Shown here: one piece after another, positions 12,741 through 19,353 of the stretch
How the letters are laid out: the number at the start of each line of letters is the position of its first letter
Position numbering within the stretch: position 1 is the stretch's first letter
IMG/VR virus record: IMGVR_UViG_3300042379_000132
Coordinates: 1 to 32,366 of that record
DNA from: a virus
DNA: 32,366 nucleotides
Strand: one strand, 5' to 3'
Position numbers and translations under genes: made by a program
The notes under the pieces: model-generated
Seen by the model: only the letters and a program-made list of their open reading frames with translations
What the model was told of the DNA's origin: nothing
Database searches by the model: none

Positions 12741-12900
12741 GACCCATAATTTTAATAATAAATAAATAATTTTCTCCGACAACCTTTTGCGTTTCTGTTA
12801 CTAGCTCCTTTGAATAAGGAATTTTTTCGCTTTTGTTGCCATAACCTAAAATATCTCTGATTTCGGTAATTTGGCTTTCAATTAAATCTGCTGTTTTCAT
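12616..12900. repeat. Diverged duplication, copy B (285 bp)
   Basis: The second copy of the segment at 11900-12184, of the same length and in the same orientation, displaced by 716 bases. Differences are spread out, so the duplication is not recent. The boundary at 12616 coincides with the end of the ectopic 58-bp fragment. Confidence 0.85.
12727..12900 (-). CDS. 57-residue helical protein, copy B
   Basis: Starts MKTADLIESQITEIRDILGY and ends IIKIMGHEKC, the same length as copy A. The substituted residues are mostly conservative. Its ATG overlaps the TGA of the gene upstream (ATGA), whereas copy A has its own leader. Function unknown. Confidence 0.65.
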   Translation of the reverse strand: MKTADLIESQITEIRDILGYGNKSEKIPYSKELVTETQKVVGENYLFIIKIMGHEKC

Positions 12901-13124
12901 TTGATTTCTTCGTTTACTTGTTTTAATAACTCTACTGTTTTTTCAAATCCAATTATATCTGACACTTTACCTATAAATAATTGTTTTTTTAATTCTTCTT
13001 CTTTTTCTATTTTTTTGGCTTGATTAACTAAATCTTTACTTACAAAAGATACACCTTGTTCTCTTTTCAAACCACCATTATTAAACATTTCATTTAATAA
13101 AAATTCTACTGCTGATTTTCTCAT
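12897..13124 (-). CDS. Small helical hypothetical protein
   Basis: A 75-residue protein starting MRKSAVEFLLNEMFNNGG and containing KDLVNQAKKIEKEEELKKQL, a form seen in many Bacteroidota phage genomes (SAVEFL... QAK-x-EKE). The frame extends to 13160, but the ATG at 13124 overlaps the upstream stop (TAATG) and matches the usual start of the family. Function unknown. Confidence 0.7.
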   Translation of the reverse strand: MRKSAVEFLLNEMFNNGGLKREQGVSFVSKDLVNQAKKIEKEEELKKQLFIGKVSDIIGFEKTVELLKQVNEEIK

Positions 13125-13342
13125 TATCTTAATAATGTTTTTAAATTCATTTCTATACACAAACTAAAATATTTTTCAATAAGCTTCTTGTAAGATGAAA
13201 AAGTAAGAGTTTTACATCCTTGTAAGTGAGTATTAATATAAATATAATACTTTCTTCTTTTTTTATCTTCTTTCATACCTACCATCTCTGTGAATCCGTT
13301 AACTTCAGTGTAACAATATTCTGTGAATTCTAAATTTTCCAT
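13124..13342 (-). CDS. Small hypothetical protein
   Basis: A 72-residue protein starting MENLEFTEYCYTEVNGFTEM. Two ATGs lie near the upstream stop; the one at 13342 overlaps it as TAATG, the coupling used by its neighbour, and is preferred to the one at 13351. Contains a basic KEDKKRRKYYIYIN strand. No family recognised. Confidence 0.65.
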   Translation of the reverse strand: MENLEFTEYCYTEVNGFTEMVGMKEDKKRRKYYIYINTHLQGCKTLTFSSYKKLIEKYFSLCIEMNLKTLLR

Positions 13343-13503
13343 TATCTGCAAAGTATTAAATAATTAGCTGAAACTTCTAAATACTCTTTATAGTATTGTT
13401 GTCTTTCTTCTTTTGATAAATTTTTATCATTCATACACTCAAATAAAGCATCCATAACTTGTTTTGCTTTGTCTTTTGCGATGTTGTTTACTACTACTTC
13501 CAT
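13342..13503 (-). CDS. First gene of the accessory operon, small helical protein
   Basis: A 53-residue protein (MEVVVNNIAKDKAKQVMDAL...) predicted to be all-helical with a Lys/Glu-rich middle. It starts about 26 bases after the -7 box of the promoter at 13529-13559. The stop overlaps the next ATG. Function unknown. Confidence 0.65.
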   Translation of the reverse strand: MEVVVNNIAKDKAKQVMDALFECMNDKNLSKEERQQYYKEYLEVSANYLILCR

Positions 13504-13528
13504 TGTGTTTATGTTTTTAATTATGTTA

Positions 13529-13559
13529 CAAATTTAAACATTAATAATTAATACGCAAA
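13529..13559 (-). promoter_or_regulatory. Bacteroidota-type promoter of the accessory operon
   Basis: Minus strand: TTTG (13559-13556), a 19-base spacer, then TAAATTTG (13536-13529). The spacer contains ATTAATTATTAAT, two copies of the self-complementary hexamer ATTAAT, as in the promoter at 5504-5533. Downstream bases GTAACATAA are also shared by both promoters. It lies directly after the late terminator and drives the gene at 13503. Confidence 0.8.
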
Positions 13560-13568
13560 CTTTTAAGC

Positions 13569-13597
13569 AAAAAAAAAGCGATTAATTTCTTAACCGC
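13569..13597 (-). terminator. Intrinsic terminator at the end of the late operon
   Basis: Minus strand: GCGGTTAA, a GAAA loop, TTAATCGC and then nine T. The stem is 8 bp with one G-T pair, and the GAAA tetraloop is of the stable GNRA type. It lies about 22 bases after the endolysin stop. Confidence 0.9.
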
Positions 13598-13619
13598 TCC
13601 AAAACACTCTATAAAGGTA

Positions 13620-14207
13620 CTAAAATTCTTCTAATAAACAGTATGTTATTCTATTTTGATTTTTAATCATATTGATAATCATGCTATATTGCTCTACATT
13701 GTTGCATACTTGACAACCTGCTGAATAGCCACCAATGTTTTCACCTATTTTTTTTACGGATAAATCATTTGAGATGCTATGGAAGTTGATTCCGTAACCA
13801 CTTCCCTTTATAGGTATTCCGATTTCCTCACTTTTACCATCCCTATCTCCGTCACGGTAAACAATGAATGGACCAACTTGTCTAAGCGCAGGCATCTTAC
13901 CTTGGTGTAAACCATAAGACCAAACATCGTAATACCATTCGTTTGACTTAACAACCGCGGCACCTACTTTGTTATACTTCAAATAGCCACCTTCCAATAT
14001 TGGTGTGCCGGGATTGGTTGTGCCTGTAACAACTTTTACAAATTCTTCACCATTGAATAAGTAAAACTTATCATCGTACTTGTTTGGTGCATCCTCATTT
14101 GATCTAACTCCTACTATCCAATAACCTAATGGAATAGTTTTGAATGACTTTAACTCTTCTACTCTATCGAGTAGTTGGTCTGTTGTGTAATTTCTAACGT
14201 TGCTCAT
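13620..14207 (-). CDS. L,D-transpeptidase-like protein, endolysin candidate
   Basis: A 195-residue protein. Residues 110-175 have the layout of an YkuD-type L,D-transpeptidase catalytic domain: FIVYRDGDRDGKSEEIGIPI, GINFHSIS with the conserved His, and YSAGCQVCN, like the S-x-GC-x motif with its catalytic Cys. In phages of Bacteroidota, proteins of this form are found next to holins. The likely activity is on peptidoglycan cross-links or stem peptides, either as a hydrolase or as an exchanging enzyme. There is no signal peptide, so it needs the holin. The gene overlaps the holin candidate by 14 bases and is the last of the late operon. Confidence 0.65.
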   Translation of the reverse strand: MSNVRNYTTDQLLDRVEELKSFKTIPLGYWIVGVRSNEDAPNKYDDKFYLFNGEEFVKVVTGTTNPGTPILEGGYLKYNKVGAAVVKSNEWYYDVWSYGLHQGKMPALRQVGPFIVYRDGDRDGKSEEIGIPIKGSGYGINFHSISNDLSVKKIGENIGGYSAGCQVCNNVEQYSMIINMIKNQNRITYCLLEEF

Positions 14208-14400
14208 CTACTGTCAATTGTGATAATACTCCTGCTACTGAACCAACAGCCACCATATAAGGCGCGATTGCTAAACCGAAAGGCGGTGCGATTAATACCG
14301 CTCCTAAACCTCCGATTACTATTCCAACACTTTGCACTTTTTTCCAAAAGTTTGGCGTCGGTGCATTCCATCTATTTCTTAATAACTTCAAAACTTCCAT
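14194..14400 (-). CDS. Holin candidate
   Basis: A 68-residue protein with a basic N-terminus (MEVLKLLRNRWNAPTPNFWK) and two hydrophobic stretches around residues 24-55 (VGIVIGGLGAVLIAPPFGLA then IAPYMVAVGSVAGVLSQL) divided by PP, and a short charged tail (TVDEQR). Size, charge pattern and position just before the lysin candidate all fit a class II-like holin. No specific holin family was recognised. Confidence 0.65.
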   Translation of the reverse strand: MEVLKLLRNRWNAPTPNFWKKVQSVGIVIGGLGAVLIAPPFGLAIAPYMVAVGSVAGVLSQLTVDEQR

Positions 14401-14494
14401 CTGTAAAATTTATCATGTAATTACTTGAGTCGCTCCAAACTGTTTTAACGACTTTATTATTTATTATTTGCCCTTCGTAGAACTTACGCTTCAT
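14372..14494 (-). CDS. Tiny gene between fibre accessory gene and holin
   Basis: A 40-residue frame (MKRKFYEGQIINNKVVKTVW...) that overlaps the upstream gene by 11 bases and the holin candidate by 29 bases. It fills an otherwise empty gap and reads as an SH3-like beta protein. No family recognised; moderate support from packing alone. Confidence 0.5.
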   Translation of the reverse strand: MKRKFYEGQIINNKVVKTVWSDSSNYMINFTDGSFEVIKK

Positions 14495-14711
14495 GTACAA
14501 TTGGATTGTAATCTATTTCGGGTAATGTTAAAAGCCATGCATCACATGGGATAGACTCAGCTTGTTGCAATGTACATCCGTTAACCTCTTCATTTGAGAT
14601 AAACCAATTTCCGTTTGCATCTTGCAAAGGGTTAAATACTTGACCTTGGAAACCCCATACTTGACCTGTAAGGATGTTTTTTTGTTCTAATGTTAATTGT
14701 CTAACTTTCAT
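14484..14711 (-). CDS. Small protein after the LamG gene
   Basis: A 75-residue protein starting MKVRQLTLEQKNILTGQVWG, with a Trp/Gln/Asn-rich middle (PLQDANGNWFISNEEV). It begins 2 bases after the stop of the LamG-type gene, so it may be an accessory or chaperone of that adhesin. Similar short genes lie after fibre genes of Bacteroidota phages. Function unknown. Confidence 0.6.
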   Translation of the reverse strand: MKVRQLTLEQKNILTGQVWGFQGQVFNPLQDANGNWFISNEEVNGCTLQQAESIPCDAWLLTLPEIDYNPIVHEA

Positions 14712-14713
14712 AA

Positions 14714-15460
14714 TTAATAAGGATAAAATTTACCTGTACCTGCGTTATATAATTCAGTTACTTCTGTAGCTGTTAGTTCTTTATTCCAAATGTTTAACTC
14801 ATCTATTTTTGTATTTAATGGCGCGTAATAACCATCTTGTACACCATTAGGCATTTTAATTGCTCCTATTGTTGGTGTAGTTGTATTCACTCCACTTGTG
14901 TAATACACTGGATTAACCGCATCTGTATTGCTTGCTACCAATGTGCCATTCAAATATATTCTACTTCTACCACTTGAACGTGTTACAGCAATGTGAAAAA
15001 ACGTGTTATAGCCCATAGAATAAGCTGTTGAGTATGTTAGAATAGGCGCTGTGCTTTTGTCCCCAATTCTAAACTGTATTACATCACCAAACAATGTAAC
15101 CCAAAAACCACCACCAGCATTTAACCATGATGTTGCACTCATGTTGTTAAAAACAGGAATAGCATAACCGCTAATATAACCTATTGGAAATAAAGTCCAA
15201 GCACTAACTGAAAAATCTGTTGTTAGTGAGTTAAAAGAAGCAGTTGGCAAATCAATGCGACTATTTACACCATTAAAAGTAAAAGCATTTCCACTCTTGC
15301 CTGCACTATATGTCAACCCCCCCTGCGCAGTTCCGTTTATAGTGCTAAATGAATCGTTTGCATTACTTTCAGCTTTATAAACCGCATATAAATTTGTTAA
15401 TAATGTTGAAGGTGGCACCCCACCACTGCTACTTATTATTCCGTGACTTGCTAATATCAT
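14714..15460 (-). CDS. LamG/concanavalin-A-like domain protein, likely adhesin
   Basis: A 248-residue protein. Residues 28-245 form a LamG / concanavalin-A-like jelly-roll domain: the first strands YAVYKAESNANDSF, then GNAFTFNGVNSRIDL, DFSVSAWTLF, FFHIAVTRSSGRSRIYLNGT, and KIDELNIWNKELTATEVTEL. This is the usual order for the family, which binds sugars. The short N-terminus (MILASHGIISSSGG) may attach the domain to the particle. It lies at the end of the structural genes, before lysis, and probably serves in receptor recognition. Confidence 0.8.
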   Translation of the reverse strand: MILASHGIISSSGGVPPSTLLTNLYAVYKAESNANDSFSTINGTAQGGLTYSAGKSGNAFTFNGVNSRIDLPTASFNSLTTDFSVSAWTLFPIGYISGYAIPVFNNMSATSWLNAGGGFWVTLFGDVIQFRIGDKSTAPILTYSTAYSMGYNTFFHIAVTRSSGRSRIYLNGTLVASNTDAVNPVYYTSGVNTTTPTIGAIKMPNGVQDGYYAPLNTKIDELNIWNKELTATEVTELYNAGTGKFYPY

Positions 15461-15524
15461 TTAAGTATTGTTTAAGTTTAATTATATTCTCTTCCTTTGG
15501 TTTATACTCTTTTTTCTTCTTCAT
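15429..15524 (-). CDS. Possible 31-residue basic peptide gene
   Basis: A short frame, MKKKKEYKPKEENIIKLKQY and 11 more residues, whose ATG overlaps the TGA of the connector gene (ATGA) and whose 3' end overlaps the start of the LamG gene. The pattern of overlaps is that of the real genes here, but the length is too small to be sure. Confidence 0.4.
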   Translation of the reverse strand: MKKKKEYKPKEENIIKLKQYLNDISKSRNNK

Positions 15525-16021
15525 AAATACCAATTTGTTAGATAGTTATTATGTTGTGGGTAAACATCGCCGTTTTCGTTTGTTGTATACTCTGGAAACA
15601 AACTATTGTTCTTGCAAATATAGTCTAAAAACCTTTGTGAATATGATTCTGCAATACGTTTTTCTTTTTCAATTAAGTAATCAACTTCCTCTTTTGAAAC
15701 AATTTCGCTATTCTCAGATTGGTGCTTATAAATCCCTTTATTTGAAATTGTGTAAGCGCAAAACGGTAAATATTCAACCATAGTAAAATGGATCAACATA
15801 GGCTTTAAATAGGACCTTACAAGGGTTATATAGTTGCCCGAAAGTGCGTTGTTGGTAATATCCGTTTTTATTTTATCCAATAGCTTACTCCCAGTGTATT
15901 GTTGTATCCAAATGTTTTGGGCTACAAGTACAAATTGAATCACTTTGTCAACGTCTGTGTTTGCGTTTAAAGACGTATATTCTTGTAAGTCTTTTTTCGA
16001 TATTAATAGTGCTTCTGCCAT
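15521..16021 (-). CDS. DUF6712-like head-tail connector protein
   Basis: A 166-residue, mostly helical protein that starts MAEALLISKKDLQEYTSLNA, with a region VIQFVLVAQNIWIQQYTGSK in which a helix and conserved Gly/Trp resemble the DUF6712 proteins of Bacteroidota phages. These are found next to the portal and are thought to be head-tail adaptors. The C-terminus is Tyr/Asn-rich. It follows the portal gene directly. The connector role is inferred from family and position. Confidence 0.65.
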   Translation of the reverse strand: MAEALLISKKDLQEYTSLNANTDVDKVIQFVLVAQNIWIQQYTGSKLLDKIKTDITNNALSGNYITLVRSYLKPMLIHFTMVEYLPFCAYTISNKGIYKHQSENSEIVSKEEVDYLIEKEKRIAESYSQRFLDYICKNNSLFPEYTTNENGDVYPQHNNYLTNWYL

Positions 16022-16030
16022 GTCTTAAAA

Positions 16031-17764
16031 TTATTTAGGTAAAAATCCCTTGTTAGGCATATCAATCGGTCTTGTATAAACTTTTTTGTCGTTCACGGGT
16101 ACAATCTCACCTAGTTTGCGAGCAACCGAAGGTCTAAACTCCTTCATGTATTTTTTTGCAATTGGTGAATTAACATCCGATTTTCTTAAATAAGTTTCAC
16201 GCACCCATTTATGGTGGCAAGCTCCTCCGCCCTTATATAACCATATATCGTATGTAGTCGCTCCACGCGGCCCTAAACCACCAACTGTACCATCTGACCG
16301 TGTACGTGTTTGGTTTACAATTTCATTGCTCATTCTAATAATATCTTCCTTTCTATAAACCTTATTAGCTTGAATCATTTTCTTACAAAACAAACGTGAC
16401 TTTTCAGTTATTTCACCAACGTATCTGTAACGATGTTTGAAAAGTTTACCATCTTGAATACTGCTTGCGTTTGGTCTTGCTGTACCTGTTTTAACAAGGT
16501 TTAAAAACTTAGAAAGATTTGTAGGTTCGTTTAGTTTTTCAAGCTCTGCATCCAACTCATCTTCTAAATCATAATCGACCTCTCTGCTGTCAACTAACAC
16601 CCATTCATCTAAATCAACATCTTCACCATACTTCGCAACATCTAATTCGTCTTGTGCGCTCATTTTAACCTCTTGTACGGGTTGTGGCTCGTCACCTTGT
16701 AAAGGATTCAACGTTTTAAATTTAAGATTTAAAGACACACCGTTAAATGACAACACTTTTTTAATCATTTCAACGATCATTTGTTGTTTTGGTTTGATAA
16801 CCATGTTTTCAAATAACAACGCTCCTGTTTTCATTTCATCTGCATTACTACTAAAGCCACTTGCTGACGTCACACCGAATAACAATGGTGTAGTTACATT
16901 GTGACTACGTAATATCTTAGCTGTAGACTCATCTGATAAATAAGAATAATGGTCTGGAGCATCGTTCAAAGGTATAGTATCGACCGTTGTCTTTGTATTT
17001 TCGTTTTCGTTAAATGATATTAAAGTTTTCTTACCTTTTGACCCAGTTAACTTACCAATTACTTGAGATGAAATCTCGTCTTTCTGTTCGTCCGTTGGGG
17101 TACCATTGTTAAAGTTTACGATAGTCGTGGGAGCAAAAGAGTTACTAACCTCATTTATAAGATATTCAGCAATTTTCTCTTCCAATAACGCATAATCAAT
17201 ACCACCTTGATAGTCTACATTTGAAAAGTACTTCATCCCAGCGCTATAAGGAGCTAGATATAAAATTTCAACTTCTTTTTTTGAACTTCCAAAAGCATCG
17301 AATCTCTTAGGTACATACTTCTTTGGGTCGCTCCAATTGTCAGAATAGAAATATCCTACTATATCCCCATCTTGGTTGCACTTCTCTGGTCTTAATAATT
17401 GTATAGGCGTGTGAAAAGCCCTTGTAATCGCTTTATGTCCCTTATCGTAGTGAATCTGTAAGGCACACTGCCCAAGTGCGTACAAGTCAAATATAATACG
17501 TCTTAAATCGTCTTCCTTTAATATAGATAATAGTTGCGCCCATTCGTTGGGCTTCATCGCGCTATCCGTAGCTGTTAAGCCTTGACCGTATATTAGTCTA
17601 CAAATGTTATTAATTACAGCGTTGTTCGTTGCTGAATTACTATATCTGTCGATTAAGAATTGATAGTAGTTATTATCTTCACCATATTCAACCCATTCGT
17701 TGCGATTATTTTCGACAATTACGGGAGCTGTATAGGAAGATAGTTGTATAATGTTATTATTCAT
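16031..17764 (-). CDS. Portal protein with MuF-like C-terminal motif
   Basis: A 577-residue protein. Residues 20-360 are the portal part: the N-terminal NNAVINNICRLIYGQGLTAT, the core IIFDLYALGQCALQIHYDKG, FHTPIQLLRPEKC, and the stem and crown region with HNVTTPLLFGVTSASGFSSN. The last 150 residues are different: KSRLFCKKMIQANKVYRKED, then YDIWLYKGGGACHHKWVRET. This S-R-x-F-C ... GG-x-C-x-H-x-W pattern resembles the C-terminal motif of MuF-type head morphogenesis proteins, with Cys/His that could bind zinc. The portal forms the ring through which DNA enters the head. It overlaps the gene before it by 8 bases. Confidence 0.8.
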   Translation of the reverse strand: MNNNIIQLSSYTAPVIVENNRNEWVEYGEDNNYYQFLIDRYSNSATNNAVINNICRLIYGQGLTATDSAMKPNEWAQLLSILKEDDLRRIIFDLYALGQCALQIHYDKGHKAITRAFHTPIQLLRPEKCNQDGDIVGYFYSDNWSDPKKYVPKRFDAFGSSKKEVEILYLAPYSAGMKYFSNVDYQGGIDYALLEEKIAEYLINEVSNSFAPTTIVNFNNGTPTDEQKDEISSQVIGKLTGSKGKKTLISFNENENTKTTVDTIPLNDAPDHYSYLSDESTAKILRSHNVTTPLLFGVTSASGFSSNADEMKTGALLFENMVIKPKQQMIVEMIKKVLSFNGVSLNLKFKTLNPLQGDEPQPVQEVKMSAQDELDVAKYGEDVDLDEWVLVDSREVDYDLEDELDAELEKLNEPTNLSKFLNLVKTGTARPNASSIQDGKLFKHRYRYVGEITEKSRLFCKKMIQANKVYRKEDIIRMSNEIVNQTRTRSDGTVGGLGPRGATTYDIWLYKGGGACHHKWVRETYLRKSDVNSPIAKKYMKEFRPSVARKLGEIVPVNDKKVYTRPIDMPNKGFLPK

Positions 17765-18074
17765 AGATTATAAATTCGTTTGTTGTTACCGTTTGTGTGA
17801 AGTTTGAGCTTGGGTTATTCGTACAGAATACACGTCCGTAAAATCTAATGTCGTTTGTTTTGCCAATTTTACAAACATACGTATGTCCTTCTTTTAGACC
17901 AAAGGTAGCGGTCGCAGTATGGTAATAATCACCTGTTGCGTAGGTCGTTATATTAATCGTTGCAGTGACGTTTGTCTGTTCGTCTGTAAGAAATATCTTA
18001 TCGGAGTTTCCCGAGCCTTCACGTGGCACGAAGTAAACTATTTGAGGGCTTGTGGATGTCGTTAATACTATCAT
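17757..18074 (-). CDS. Hypothetical structural protein, source of the ectopic fragment
   Basis: A 105-residue beta-rich protein (MIVLTTSTSPQIVYFVPREG...) with a Thr-rich middle (TNVTATINITTYATGDYYHT) and a C-terminal FYGRVFCTNNPSSNF. It lies between a terminator and the portal. A head or tail part with an immunoglobulin-like fold is possible. A 58-bp copy of its 3' part is present at 12560-12617. Confidence 0.65.
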   Translation of the reverse strand: MIVLTTSTSPQIVYFVPREGSGNSDKIFLTDEQTNVTATINITTYATGDYYHTATATFGLKEGHTYVCKIGKTNDIRFYGRVFCTNNPSSNFTQTVTTNEFIIYE

Positions 18075-18109
18075 GTAATAGTATAACTAAAAAAGAGTGT
18101 TTTTGTTGC

Positions 18110-18139
18110 AAAAAAAAAGAGGGGTGTTTTAAGCCCCTC
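18110..18139 (-). terminator. Intrinsic terminator after the tail-tube-like genes
   Basis: Minus strand: GAGGGG, loop CTTAAAACA, CCCCTC, then nine T. The stem is a 6-bp GC-rich match. It follows the stop of the second tail paralogue (18146) by a few bases and comes before the portal unit, so transcription of the portal must either read through or start anew. Confidence 0.85.
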
Positions 18140-18145
18140 CGTGTA

Positions 18146-18742
18146 TTAACTTGTAACTATTGTGGATGCTGTTTGCCCTCCTGCTGGGTCAATGTCGTAA
18201 TAGAATGAACTTGTGCCGTTTTCAACAAATTGCGATGGTAGTAGCTCCTCGCCTTGAAACGTCAAGGAATAACCGCTAAAATCACCAAGCGCGGCTCCAT
18301 TATTGATGCTTCCTGCTGTTAAATCACAACCTCTTAAAAGTCCAACTAAGAAAAATTGCCCCTCGTTGTTTTCAACTAAAATTCTCGGCTTTGCATACGC
18401 TAAAGTTTTTACAGCGTTGTGTGTTGCAATGTCCTGTTTTTTTAGTTTTATAGTCAATGTTTGTCTAAAGAATGTCGTTCCGTTTTCACGTGAAGTAACA
18501 ATCTCTTGGTCGTAAACATTCTCGTTAGATTTCAACTCAAATTTATAAAGATACTGTACAAAGTTTACATATTCAATAGATTGACTAAAGTCAGTATCGG
18601 CTATATAAATACCACTTCCAGGAGTAGTTTCTTTATAAATAAAATTTGCTGTTAAATCTTGATTTATAAAGTAAACGTTTTTAAGCCCTCCAAGGCTATC
18701 CTTACAAGGCTCTGAACGTCCAAGTGTTATTAAACAAGGCAT
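18146..18742 (-). CDS. Tail-tube-like protein, second paralogue
   Basis: A 198-residue protein starting MPCLITLGRSEPCKDSLGGL. It shares with the upstream gene the ends and core: GRxEPCK-like start, LYKFELKSNENVYDQEIVTS, GTTFFRQTLTIKLKKQD, and GSINNGAALGDFSGYSLTF. It is about 18 residues longer, with an additional KETTPGSGIYIADTDFSQ loop and a C-terminal tail. Major tail tube proteins have this beta-rich composition and position. The ORF opens at 18778, but the ATG at 18742 lies right after the stop of the paralogue. Confidence 0.65.
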   Translation of the reverse strand: MPCLITLGRSEPCKDSLGGLKNVYFINQDLTANFIYKETTPGSGIYIADTDFSQSIEYVNFVQYLYKFELKSNENVYDQEIVTSRENGTTFFRQTLTIKLKKQDIATHNAVKTLAYAKPRILVENNEGQFFLVGLLRGCDLTAGSINNGAALGDFSGYSLTFQGEELLPSQFVENGTSSFYYDIDPAGGQTASTIVTS

Positions 18743-18744
18743 GG

Positions 18745-19287
18745 TTAAGCGGTTGTTACTGTTGCACCTGTGAAACAATCAGAAACGATAGTAGCAGCAC
18801 TTGTAATATCCGTAAATGGTGCCGGTAAAGCCTCTTCCGCCGTAAAAGTCAAACTGTAACCCGAAAAATCTGCAAGCCCCCCACCATTATTTATACTTCC
18901 TGCTGTTAAATCAGCACCTCTAAACAAGCCCATCAAAAAGAATTGACCGTTGTTGTTTTCCACAAGGACGTGAGGTCGACTATAGGCCAAAAGTTTAATT
19001 TCTTTGTGCGTCGTAGCATCTTGTTTTTTCAGTTTAATTGTTAACGTTTGACGAAAGAACGTTGTCCCTGCTTCACGGCTTGATACAATTTCTTGGTCAA
19101 ATACATTTTCGTTTGACTTTAACTCATATTTATACAAGTTGTCTACATTTATTACCGCTGTAATAAGGTCATTTGAAAATGTTACATCAGAAGGTAGTAT
19201 CTGATAGTTAATGAAGTAAACCGCTTTGAGTCCTCCGATTGCTTCTTTGCACGCCTCAGCGCGTCCTATACTTAAATTACAAGCCAT
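18745..19287 (-). CDS. Tail-tube-like protein, first paralogue
   Basis: A 180-residue beta-rich protein starting MACNLSIGRAEACKEAIGGL, with LYKYELKSNENVFDQEIVSS, TTFFRQTLTIKLKKQDATTH and GSINNGGGLADFSGYSLTFT. It follows the major capsid gene after a terminator. A tail tube or head decoration role is inferred from order and composition; no structural match could be tested. Its tandem duplicate follows immediately. Confidence 0.6.
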   Translation of the reverse strand: MACNLSIGRAEACKEAIGGLKAVYFINYQILPSDVTFSNDLITAVINVDNLYKYELKSNENVFDQEIVSSREAGTTFFRQTLTIKLKKQDATTHKEIKLLAYSRPHVLVENNNGQFFLMGLFRGADLTAGSINNGGGLADFSGYSLTFTAEEALPAPFTDITSAATIVSDCFTGATVTTA

Positions 19288-19300
19288 AAATTTAAAGTTT

Positions 19301-19330
19301 AAAAAAAAAGGAGGGAATATACCCTCCCTT
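19301..19330 (-). terminator. Intrinsic terminator after the capsid gene
   Basis: Minus strand: GGAGGG, loop TATATT, CCCTCC, then nine T. The 6-bp GC stem can be lengthened by A-T pairs. It lies after the capsid gene and ends its transcript, which would raise the capsid message relative to later genes. Confidence 0.9.
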
Positions 19331-19353
19331 TAATTGGTTAATTGATTAGTTAA

